From contig JAKMFG010000134.1 in assembly GCA_022425565.1 (NCBI GenBank), forward strand, positions 1 through 9,480: a DNA stretch of 9,480 nt, read 5' to 3'. The translations under genes and the position numbers were made by a program. The notes beneath the pieces were generated by a model, which was not told the DNA's origin, ran no database searches, and saw only the letters and a list, made by a program, of their open reading frames with translations. The stretch is from Alphaproteobacteria bacterium (GTDB lineage: Bacteria > Pseudomonadota > Alphaproteobacteria > Puniceispirillales > Puniceispirillaceae). Below, in pieces: positions 1 to 5,212 of this stretch; within the stretch, counting starts at the first letter, position 1, and each line of letters starts with the position of its first letter.

Positions 1-710
1 CACATGGTGATTTCCTTCTCGATATCGGTGCGAATATCGGCATGACCTCGGCCCTTGTGGGACGGCGGTTCAGGCGTGTCGACTGCGTCGAGCCGAACGA
101 GCTGGTGGTGAATATCCTGAAGACCAATCTCGCGATGAACCTGTCCGCGACCGAACATGAGGTCCATGCTGTCGGTCTTGGCAAGGAGGATGGCGTGCTT
201 ACACTGCGCGTGCCGCCCGACAATTTCGGCGGTGCCTATGTCGAGGACGGCAACCCGCAGTTTGACGGCGAGACGGCCGCCCGGCACAGCAATCAATTCA
301 GTGACCGTTCGGATCATCTGGCGCTCGATGTGGTGATCAGGGAAGCAGGGCAATGGCTTGATGGCAGGTTTGCGGCACTGCGGGAGGCCGGCTTGAGCAA
401 GGGAGTCATCAAGATTGACGTCGAGGGATATGAAGAGGTCATCTTCGGCAAGATCATCGAAACGCTTCCTGCCGATTTCAGCGCCGTGGTGGTCATGGAA
501 AACTGGTTCGACCGGTTTCCGGTGTCGCGCTTCTCGTCAGCGCGCCATTCGCTTGCCTGGTATTATGTGCAGAAGCGCCGGCGCATCCTCCATTCCATTC
601 CCTTCAAGCTGCTGGGGCTCAGCAGCTCATATGACCAGGTGGTGGCACCGCTTGATGATGATACAAAAAGCCCGCATGACGTGATCTGCGTGATCGGCGC
701 GGCGGGATAG
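1..710 (+). CDS. FkbM-family SAM-dependent methyltransferase, 5'-truncated by window edge
   Basis: The reading frame is open from the first full codon (base 3), so the real start lies upstream of the window; the ATG at 42 is internal. The visible part opens with the SAM-binding motif I, LLDIGANIGMTSA. Later it has IKIDVEGYEEVIFGKI, the conserved KIDVEG block of FkbM-type methyltransferases. The family transfers a methyl group from S-adenosylmethionine, usually to an oxygen on a sugar, polyketide or other small molecule; the substrate here cannot be told. The protein is probably cytoplasmic, and no membrane segment is visible. The stop (TAG, 708-710) is only 5 nt before the next ATG, so this gene probably leads or belongs to the operon that follows. 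Family assignment is firm; function is generic. Confidence 0.88.
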   Translation, partial: HGDFLLDIGANIGMTSALVGRRFRRVDCVEPNELVVNILKTNLAMNLSATEHEVHAVGLGKEDGVLTLRVPPDNFGGAYVEDGNPQFDGETAARHSNQFSDRSDHLALDVVIREAGQWLDGRFAALREAGLSKGVIKIDVEGYEEVIFGKIIETLPADFSAVVVMENWFDRFPVSRFSSARHSLAWYYVQKRRRILHSIPFKLLGLSSSYDQVVAPLDDDTKSPHDVICVIGAAG

Positions 711-715
711 GCGCC

Positions 716-1066
716 ATGTCGCTCGCGCAAATGACAGATGCCGAGATTCTCGCCATTGTCGAGCCGCTGATGGACAATTGCCTCGCCGGATCGACCGAGC
801 GTGACCATGCCAAGCATGTGCGTGACTTCACGGATCGTTTGCGGGCCATTGTCACGCCGGAAAATCTGACGGCACAGCTTGAATCGGGCCAGCCCACCAA
901 CGGCTATTTCGCCGAACGCGAACTGATCGGCATTTTCCGGCGGCCCGACCGCGTCGGCGTCGTCTGGCGGCAGTTTCTGACCAAGGCAGAGGGCGAATTT
1001 GTGAACCATGCCGTCTTTGTCGAGAAGGATGGTCGTGTGCTGATCGACCACTGCCTGATCTGCTGA
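716..1066 (+). CDS. Conserved hypothetical protein, 116 aa
   Basis: This is a soluble 116-residue protein that I do not recognise as a named family. The N-terminal half is helical-looking and charged (MTDAEILAIVEPLMDN, then DHAKHVRDFTDRLRAIV). The C-terminal half looks like beta strands (RVGVVWRQFLTKAEGEF, then VNHAVFVEKDGRVLIDHCLI). This is a plausible small alpha+beta fold, perhaps NTF2-like, but that is only an impression. No signal peptide, membrane segment or metal motif is visible. It starts 5 nt after the methyltransferase stop with only a weak purine stretch as ribosome binding site, consistent with translational coupling. Codon use matches its neighbours. I am confident it is a real gene because it fills the space on the operon strand with coding-like composition; function is unknown. 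Confidence 0.8.
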   Translation: MSLAQMTDAEILAIVEPLMDNCLAGSTERDHAKHVRDFTDRLRAIVTPENLTAQLESGQPTNGYFAERELIGIFRRPDRVGVVWRQFLTKAEGEFVNHAVFVEKDGRVLIDHCLIC

Positions 1067-1129
1067 CGGCCGCCACTGTCTTGCAAAAACAGGTTTCCTG
1101 CGCAGAAATAGCGTGGCGGGAGGGCCCTC

Positions 1130-1540
1130 ATGATCACAGCCATCGACCATATCGTCCTGACATCTGCCGATGTCGACAAGACCATCGCCTTTTATTGCGA
1201 AGTGCTGGGCATGGAGCTCCAGACCTTCAGCCCGCCGGACGGCAGCGCGCCGCGGCGCGCGCTTTGCTTCGGCCTTCAGAAGATCAACATCCATGACGGC
1301 GCGGCCCCCTATGTGCCACATGCCCGCAATCCGGTGTCCGGTGCGGTCGATATCTGCCTGCTGAGCGATCATCCGGTTGCCGACTGGCAGCACCGCTTTG
1401 CCGAACACGGCATCGCCGTCGAGCACGGGCCGGTTGCGAAGACTGGCGCGACGGGACCGCTCTGGTCGGTCTATGTGCGCGATCCGGACGGCAATCTGAT
1501 CGAGATTTCGAATCAGCTCGACGATGCGGGAGAGAGCTGA
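1130..1540 (+). CDS. VOC (glyoxalase-fold) family protein, GLOD5-like
   Basis: This 136-residue protein is a single vicinal-oxygen-chelate module of two beta-alpha-beta-beta-beta halves. The first half runs from IDHIVLTSADVDKTIAFY to LCFGLQKINIHD, the second from VDICLLSD to YVRDPDGNLIEISNQ. His7 and Glu125 (in NLIEIS) sit where VOC enzymes bind a divalent metal; His55 (KINIH) is another candidate ligand. The combination of KINIH, VDICLL, GPVAKTGATGP and RDPDGNLIEISN closely recalls glyoxalase-domain-containing protein 5 and related bacterial proteins of unknown substrate. Active protein is expected to be a dimer in the cytoplasm. A good ribosome binding site (GGAGG, 6 nt before the ATG) supports the start. 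The stop directly abuts the next start codon. The reaction (lyase, dioxygenase or resistance) cannot be assigned from sequence. Confidence 0.9.
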   Translation: MITAIDHIVLTSADVDKTIAFYCEVLGMELQTFSPPDGSAPRRALCFGLQKINIHDGAAPYVPHARNPVSGAVDICLLSDHPVADWQHRFAEHGIAVEHGPVAKTGATGPLWSVYVRDPDGNLIEISNQLDDAGES

Positions 1541-1726
1541 ATGTCGCTTGAGATGAAGAGCGAATGCCAGGGGTGCGCTGCGCCGCTTGGCTGGCAGGAC
1601 GAGGCGCTGATCTGTTCCTACGAATGCAGCTGGTGCCGCCCTTGCGCCGATGGCGACGGCATGACCTGCCGCAACTGCGGCGGCGAGCTTGTGCCGCGAC
1701 CACGGCGGGAGACAAGGCCGTCATGA
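1541..1726 (+). CDS. DUF1272 domain protein, small cysteine-rich (zinc-binding-like)
   Basis: This 61-residue protein matches the DUF1272 pattern. It has eight cysteines, at residues 9, 12, 25, 29, 32, 35, 43 and 46, arranged as CxxC, CSYEC, CxxC and CRNCGGELVPRP. Such spacing is enough for two zinc sites in a RING- or treble-clef-like fold. The family has no established function that I know of. The N-terminal CxxC and the C-terminal CxxCGGxLVxRP are its hallmarks. The ATG starts at the base after the VOC stop codon, and its own stop overlaps the next gene's start (ATGA at 1723-1726), so all three genes are almost certainly translated from one message. A second in-frame ATG at 1553 is possible, but the start at 1541 agrees with usual family length. 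Confidence 0.88.
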   Translation: MSLEMKSECQGCAAPLGWQDEALICSYECSWCRPCADGDGMTCRNCGGELVPRPRRETRPS

Positions 1727-2421
1727 AGACCATTGGTGTGATTGGTGGGATGAGCTGGCAATCCACCCGTACCTATTATGATCTGCTGAACGAAATGGTG
1801 GCCGAGCGTCTTGGTGGCCTTCATTCGGCTGAAATTCTGATGAGAAGCGTTGATTTTGCCGGGCTCGAGGCTGCCATGCAGCGCGGTGACTGGGCTGCGA
1901 TCGAAAGCCGTCTCGGGGATGAGGCGGCAGCGCTGGAGCAGGGCGGTGCCGGTTGCCTACTGCTGTGCAGCAACACGATGCACAAGCTCTATGACAGTAT
2001 CGCCATGCGCCTTGGCATTCCGTTTTTCCACATTGCAGATACGCTTGGTCATGCGCTTGCGGCCAACGGGCTGCAACGCGTCGGTCTGCTTGGAACAAGA
2101 TTCACCATGGTCGAGGATTTTTTCGCAACCAGGCTCCGCGACCGGTTTGACATTGAAGTGGTTGTTCCGGGCGACAGGCAGATTGAGTCCATTGATACGG
2201 TTATTTTTGAAGAGCTGTGCCGCGGTATCGTTAAGGACAGCTCGCGCGACAGCTACCTTGAAATCATGAATGATTTAGCCTCGCATGGGGCCGAGGGCAT
2301 CATTCTTGGCTGTACCGAGATCGAGATGCTGGTAAAGCCGGAGCACCATGTCCTGCCGCTTTATGACACGACGCTTTTGCATGCACGCCACGCTGTCGAG
2401 TGGGCTTTGTCAGGCGACTGA
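1723..2421 (+). CDS. Aspartate/glutamate racemase-superfamily amino acid racemase (YgeA-like)
   Basis: The protein has 232 residues. It begins MKTIGVIGGMSWQSTRTYY and continues GGLHSAEILMRSVDF, LLCSNTMHKL, GLLGTRFTM and IILGCTEIEML. These are the conserved blocks of the YgeA type of cofactor-independent racemase. The two catalytic cysteines are visible: Cys82 in LLCSNTMH and Cys197 in GCTEI. They act as the acid/base pair that removes and re-adds the alpha proton. E. coli YgeA is a broad-specificity enzyme (homoserine and others); the substrate here is not deducible. I chose the ATG at 1723 because it overlaps the DUF1272 stop and matches the family N-terminus exactly; the open frame reaching back to 1564 is an artefact. 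An AAGG lies 5 nt upstream. The next gene is an amino-acid exporter. Confidence 0.93.
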   Translation: MKTIGVIGGMSWQSTRTYYDLLNEMVAERLGGLHSAEILMRSVDFAGLEAAMQRGDWAAIESRLGDEAAALEQGGAGCLLLCSNTMHKLYDSIAMRLGIPFFHIADTLGHALAANGLQRVGLLGTRFTMVEDFFATRLRDRFDIEVVVPGDRQIESIDTVIFEELCRGIVKDSSRDSYLEIMNDLASHGAEGIILGCTEIEMLVKPEHHVLPLYDTTLLHARHAVEWALSGD

Positions 2422-2450
2422 CAATTTCTCTGATTGTCGCAGAGCGCGAC
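2420..2450 (+). promoter_or_regulatory. Two overlapping dyads between racemase stop and exporter promoter
   Basis: GACAAT (2420-2425) and ATTGTC (2433-2438) form a perfect 6-bp inverted repeat with a 7-nt loop that starts inside the racemase stop codon. GTCGC (2436-2440) and GCGAC (2446-2450) form a second, overlapping inverted repeat with a 5-nt loop. Together they cover the candidate -35 box and most of the spacer of the exporter promoter. They could be a weak terminator for the upstream operon, an operator, or both. No T-run follows the first stem, so an operator role is at least as likely. The dyads are seen directly; the function is inference. Confidence 0.4.
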
Positions 2451-2461
2451 TGTGCTAGCGT
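2434..2461 (+). promoter_or_regulatory. Candidate sigma70-type promoter of the LysE-family exporter gene
   Basis: A -35-like TTGTCG (2434-2439) is followed after 16 nt by a -10-like TAGCGT (2456-2461), set in GTGCTAGCGTC. The same 11 bases occur just upstream of the N-formylglutamate amidohydrolase gene on the other strand (9135-9145). Transcription would start about 55-60 nt before the exporter ATG. The -35 is good (4 of 6) and the -10 is weak by E. coli standards. Confidence 0.4.
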
Positions 2462-2525
2462 CCTCTCAGTTTTTCGGTGGGCTCGGCCTGCCCAAGTTTG
2501 GCGGCCTTCATCGGCCTGAATTCGC

Positions 2526-3149
2526 ATGCTGACATCCTCATTCGTGACCGGGTTTGCGCTCGGGTTTTCTCTTCTCATTGCCATTGGCGCACAGAATGCC
2601 TTTGTCTTGCGTCAGGGATTGTTGCGGCAGCATGTGTTTGCTGTCGTCCTGTTCTGTGCCGTCGCTGACATGGCGCTTATCGTGCTTGGTGTGGGTGGCC
2701 TGTCGCTGCTTATTGCCGATTTCGCGGCGCGCTACGAGGCGGTTCTGTTCGGGCTTGCCGCCATATGGCTGACCGGCTACGGGGTGATGCGGCTTCGCAG
2801 TGCCATCCGCGCAAATGCTGTCATCACGGCCGATGCGGCCGGATCAGACAGCCTGACGGCTGTTCTGACCACGGGCGCTGTGCTGACCTTTGGCAACCCG
2901 CATGTCTATCTGGATACGGTTGTACTTGTTGGTACGGTGTCGGTACGGTTCACCGGCATGGACAAACTCGCCTACGGCATCGGCGCGGCGACAGCCAGCT
3001 TTGTCTTTTTCTTCGCACTTGGTTACGGCGCAAGTCTGCTTGCGCCGCAAATGCAGCGGCCCAACGCGTGGCGTGTGCTTGATACGATTATCGCAGTGGT
3101 GATGTTTGCGATTGCGATCGGCATGGCGAGGGCCGGCGGTTGGCTCTGA
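2526..3149 (+). CDS. LysE/ArgO-family amino-acid exporter
   Basis: This 207-residue inner-membrane protein has about six hydrophobic segments (roughly residues 5-27, 36-62, 68-90, 113-137, 147-175 and 183-203). The two signature motifs of the LysE/ArgO branch are present: IAIGAQNAFVLRQG (residues 18-31) and FGNPHVYLDTVVLVG (122-136). The family exports basic amino acids such as lysine or arginine using the proton-motive force, relieving cytoplasmic overload; some members take other substrates. Length is normal and the gene looks intact. No strong ribosome binding site precedes the ATG at 2526, but no better start exists. It follows the racemase by 104 nt and has its own candidate promoter with dyads. 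No LysG/ArgP-type regulator gene is present in the window. Confidence 0.93.
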   Translation: MLTSSFVTGFALGFSLLIAIGAQNAFVLRQGLLRQHVFAVVLFCAVADMALIVLGVGGLSLLIADFAARYEAVLFGLAAIWLTGYGVMRLRSAIRANAVITADAAGSDSLTAVLTTGAVLTFGNPHVYLDTVVLVGTVSVRFTGMDKLAYGIGAATASFVFFFALGYGASLLAPQMQRPNAWRVLDTIIAVVMFAIAIGMARAGGWL

Positions 3150-3166
3150 GCCAGAGCCGTCGCCGG
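3133..3166. terminator. Hairpin between convergent exporter and DUF3126 genes
   Basis: CCGGCG (3133-3138) pairs with CGCCGG (3161-3166), and GGCTC (3142-3146) pairs with GAGCC (3154-3158). A small 3x2 internal loop separates the stems and the terminal loop is 7 nt. The left arm lies inside the last codons of the exporter gene and the hairpin spans its stop. It sits between two genes that point at each other, where a two-way terminator would be expected. There is no T-run on either side, so intrinsic termination is uncertain. Confidence 0.35.
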
Positions 3167-3190
3167 TAAGGTTCTCGGTCCGAGGACGGA

Positions 3191-3406
3191 TCACACCTCG
3201 TCGAGATCTTCCTCGAGTATCGAAATCTGCACGTGGAAGCAGACTTCGCCATCCTCATCATCCTGAAAGACAACGCCGATGAATTCGTCCTCGAGCATCA
3301 GGTCGGCGGAATCATCCTTGTTCTCGCGGCGAGCGAGCGACAGGCGCTTATTTCCGAAACGCTGCCTCAGATAATTCTGCACCCGGGCGGTGTCACTTGC
3401 GTTCAT
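3191..3406 (-). CDS. DUF3126 family protein, 71 aa
   Basis: This is a small acidic cytoplasmic protein. Its N-terminal helix resembles VQNYLRQRFGN. The core SLARRENKDDSADLMLEDEF, followed by IGVVFQDDEDGE and an end of QISILEEDLDEV, matches the pattern of DUF3126, a short family widespread in alphaproteobacteria with no assigned function. I chose the ATG at 3406 over the adjacent GTG at 3409 because GGGAG lies 7 nt before the ATG but only 4 nt before the GTG. The gene converges on the LysE-family exporter 41 nt away. Upstream, a candidate promoter lies in the 74-nt gap to the zinc-ribbon gene, so it may be transcribed on its own. Confidence 0.85.
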   Translation of the reverse strand: MNASDTARVQNYLRQRFGNKRLSLARRENKDDSADLMLEDEFIGVVFQDDEDGEVCFHVQISILEEDLDEV

Positions 3407-3447
3407 CACTGATCTCCCTTGCCTTTCGGCATGAAACTATGGACACG

Positions 3448-3476
3448 GTTCTATCTCATGGGCAGGAGGCTGTCCA
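3448..3476 (-). promoter_or_regulatory. Candidate promoter for the DUF3126 gene
   Basis: On the minus strand TGGACA (3476-3471) is followed after exactly 17 nt by TAGAAC (3453-3448), a reasonable sigma70-type pair. A perfect 7-bp inverted repeat, ATGGACA (3439-3445) and TGTCCAT (3471-3477), brackets this promoter: one arm covers the -35 box and the other lies just past the -10. It could be an operator. Expected transcription start is about 35 nt before the DUF3126 ATG. Confidence 0.4.
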
Positions 3477-3480
3477 TGAC

Positions 3481-3762
3481 CTAACCATAGCGTGCGATCT
3501 GCCCGCCGCCATGGCGGGGCCAGGCAGGCCGCGTAGCAACATCGCGTGCCTCGCATGATGTGCAGCGCATGCGGCTGCCCAGTTCGGGCACTGGAAACAT
3601 CGGGCCAAGCCTGGCGATCAGTGGCGCGGTCTCGATCTCCGCATTGTGGCCACACCGGTGGCACCAGCAGAAAACCCGCAAGCCGTCCTTTACGAGATCG
3701 CCGAGAGTGGTCGGGTTGGCCGGATCGTAGCTCTCTGTCACCCGCCGTTTGAATGCGCCCAT
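3481..3762 (-). CDS. Conserved hypothetical zinc-ribbon-like protein, 93 aa
   Basis: I do not know a name for this protein. It has 93 residues with an N-terminal segment TTLGDLVKDGLRVFCWCHRC. It carries CxxC at residues 34 and 37 (CHRC, preceded by Cys32) and a second CxxC at 67 and 70 (MRCTSCEARDV). Two CxxC knuckles about 30 residues apart, with PLIARLGPMFPVPELGSRM between, look like a zinc ribbon that could bind nucleic acid or protein. The basic start (MGAFKRR) would fit nucleic acid. The start is supported by GGAGG 7 nt before the ATG. Small proteins of this pattern are, to my memory, common in alphaproteobacteria and unannotated. It precedes DUF3126 on the same strand by 74 nt. Function is not assigned. 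Confidence 0.82.
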   Translation of the reverse strand: MGAFKRRVTESYDPANPTTLGDLVKDGLRVFCWCHRCGHNAEIETAPLIARLGPMFPVPELGSRMRCTSCEARDVATRPAWPRHGGGQIARYG

Positions 3763-3928
3763 CGGATGCCTCCACCATTACCGCGGCACCGGTTTCAGCA
3801 GTCAGGGCGTGCGGTTGGCTGTTTAGATGTTCATGTTTTGTTCTAATTTAGTGATAACTTGTATGGCATGGTGGCGCAAGCGTGAATTCCGACATGGTCG
3901 GAAGATTCCGAATGGAATGTAAATGAAT
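3763..3928. other. Non-coding AT-rich stretch with a hairpin
   Basis: No convincing gene is present between the start of the zinc-ribbon gene and the repeat array. The part at about 3826-3862 is clearly more AT-rich than its surroundings. On the minus strand it offers -10-like hexamers (TAGAAC, TAAACA) for the zinc-ribbon gene, but without a convincing -35. At 3885-3907, TTCCGAC-ATG-GTCGGAA forms a perfect 7-bp stem with a 3-nt loop, which GAAT/ATTC can extend past a bulge. It lies downstream of DUF2794 on that gene's strand and could stabilise or end its transcript, though no T-run follows. Confidence 0.45.
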
Positions 3929-4015
3929 GCCTTCCGGAATTGATGCCTTCCGGAATTGATGCCTTCCGGAATTGATACCGGGCGGAATTGATACTGGACG
4001 GAATTGATACCGGGG
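3929..4015. repeat. Tandem repeat array, exact 16-bp period, five core copies
   Basis: The 9-base core GGAATTGAT occurs five times, starting at 3936, 3952, 3968, 3984 and 4000, exactly 16 bp apart. The 7-base remainder is GCCTTCC before the first core and after the first two copies. It then becomes ACCGGGC, ACTGGAC and ACCGGGG, so the array has two sub-types in blocks. A decayed unit may precede it at 3914-3935 (GGAAT, then TGAATGCCTTCC). The array ends 5 nt before the DUF2794 stop codon (4021-4023, minus strand), so it would lie in that gene's 3' untranslated region. The period is not a multiple of three, which argues against a protein repeat. There are no unique spacers, so it is not CRISPR. 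Confidence 0.92.
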
Positions 4016-4020
4016 CGGGG

Positions 4021-4350
4021 TCAGCCTGTGACGAGTCGCGGCAGCTTGTTGAAATGGCCGATAACGTCGCCGACAGCGCTCGACCGGCACAAAACCTTAT
4101 TGCGATCACGAAGAATGAACTGTGGCGCCTCCTTGGGATGGCGCTGTTTTTTCTCGATCACGAAGAGCGGGTTTTCGTGGGTATGACGAAAAATAGAGAA
4201 GGTTGCCGAGCCGGCCAGATGATCGATTGCGTAATCGCGCCATTCGCCTGCGGCAACCCGGGCACTGTAGGCAGCCAGGATCTGGCTCAGTTCAGGTCTG
4301 GAGAAATAGAGTTGGCGGCGGAGTTTTTTCGGAATCGAAACACGTGACAC
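4021..4350 (-). CDS. DUF2794 family protein, 109 aa
   Basis: The central block FSRPELSQILAAYSARVAAG followed by EWRDYAIDHL, then ATFSIFRHTHENPLFVIEKK, is the recognisable DUF2794 core. This is a small alphaproteobacterial family with no established function. The protein is soluble, basic at the N-terminus (IPKKLRRQLYF), and of normal length. The longest frame begins at a GTG (4350); no in-frame ATG lies near it, and AGGTG about 10 nt upstream is a passable ribosome binding site. The stop is followed on the transcript by the 16-bp repeat array. The gene is divergent from the yfgM-like gene across 195 nt. In that gap the minus strand has TTGACA (4429-4424) and TATACA (4400-4395), but they are 23 nt apart, too far for a normal promoter pair. 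Confidence 0.83.
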   Translation of the reverse strand: MSRVSIPKKLRRQLYFSRPELSQILAAYSARVAAGEWRDYAIDHLAGSATFSIFRHTHENPLFVIEKKQRHPKEAPQFILRDRNKVLCRSSAVGDVIGHFNKLPRLVTG

Positions 4351-4545
4351 GGCCGTAGTTCACCTGCTTTTCTGTTGTCTGATCGGTGTTTGAGTGTATA
4401 TGTTGGGGCAGCTTTGCGCTGGCTGTCAACCAGTGGCCCATGCCGCTTCCGGCCTGGCGCATGGCGAGCCCGCTCAACGGGTTTGTGCAATTTCCAACAA
4501 AGGCCTGCCATTGCCGTGCCGGCATCCATGGCGGGACATTATCAG

Positions 4546-5172
4546 ATGGCTGATATTTTTGACGAAATCGATGAAGAGCTGAAGCAGGACCGGGCCAAGC
4601 AGGTCTGGGCACGCTATGGCAAATATGTTGTATCTGCAGCAGTGGCCGTTGTTCTGGGCGTCGGTGCCTCTCAAGGTTTCACAGCGTGGAAGCAGTCGCA
4701 GGCTGAAGCCTCTGCCGATCTCTACAGTCAGGCGATTGCATCTGATGATGCGGTCACAATGCTCGAGGCCGGACTTGGTGACCTGACAGACGGTTATGCA
4801 CTTCTTGGACGTTTCCAGATCGCCGCCGGCAAGGCCGGTGACGGGGATGCTGCCGCGGCAGAGGGTGTTTATCTCGAGATAGCTGCCGATGCTTCTGTTG
4901 ATGCGCTCTACCGCGATGCCGCAACGCTCCTGTCTGTTATGAACGCGCCGGAATCGAGCAATTCGTCAGACCTGCAGGATCGCCTTGAGCCGCTTGCCAA
5001 CGGATCGGGCCCGTGGCGGCCGCTCGCACTTGAACTGAGTGCGGCGCTGGATCTGAAGGCTGGAGACCGAGACGCGGCGTCAGCAAAGCTTCAGGAAATC
5101 ATCGAACTCGAGGGTGCACCACCAGAGCTCCGACAACGCGCGGCACAGCTTGCACGGGTGCTTCAGTCCTGA
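4546..5172 (+). CDS. YfgM-like membrane-anchored tetratricopeptide protein
   Basis: The protein has 208 residues. A charged start, MADIFDEIDEELKQDRAK, is followed by one membrane helix at about residues 25-46. A helical, alanine-rich region follows in the periplasm with TPR-like repeats (YALLGRFQIAAGKAGDGDA, VYLEIAADASVDALYRDAAT, ALDLKAGDRDAASAKLQEII). This is the layout of YfgM (TPR_21), which in E. coli is anchored at the Sec translocon and works with periplasmic chaperones. The order yfgM-bamB-der is the same as in E. coli, which strongly supports the call. I chose the ATG at 4546 because homologues begin MADIFDE; an in-frame ATG at 4528 would add six residues and the frame back to 4375 has no family support. 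It lies 40 nt before bamB. Confidence 0.88.
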   Translation: MADIFDEIDEELKQDRAKQVWARYGKYVVSAAVAVVLGVGASQGFTAWKQSQAEASADLYSQAIASDDAVTMLEAGLGDLTDGYALLGRFQIAAGKAGDGDAAAAEGVYLEIAADASVDALYRDAATLLSVMNAPESSNSSDLQDRLEPLANGSGPWRPLALELSAALDLKAGDRDAASAKLQEIIELEGAPPELRQRAAQLARVLQS

Positions 5173-5212
5173 ACCGGGACGACCCCTTTCACTGCCATAC
5201 AGGATCACAGCC

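Noticed and set aside
563..1426. Minus-strand open frame of 287 codons
   Set aside because: It lies antisense across three well-supported plus-strand genes, shows no family motif, and long shadow frames are common in GC-rich DNA.
1564..1722. Upstream extension of the racemase frame
   Set aside because: It overlaps the DUF1272 gene in another frame and has no family support; the racemase N-terminus matches homologues from the ATG at 1723.
3929..4015. CRISPR array
   Set aside because: The repeat units are only 16 bp and contiguous, with no unique spacers of 25-40 bp and no cas genes.
3843..4109. Minus-strand frames through the repeat array, giving a repeated SIP/INSGR peptide
   Set aside because: Two different minus frames stay open through the array simply because the 16-bp unit has no stop in them. 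There is no ribosome binding site, and the period would shift frame each unit.
3988..4347. Plus-strand open frame of 119 codons
   Set aside because: It is antisense to DUF2794, which has clear family motifs on the other strand.
4375..4545. N-terminal extension of the YfgM-like protein
   Set aside because: The 57 extra residues are Arg/Trp/Cys-rich and would sit ahead of the conserved MADIFDE start.
5114..5212. N-terminal extension of BamB
   Set aside because: It overlaps the end of the yfgM-like gene and would place the lipoprotein signal in the interior of the protein.
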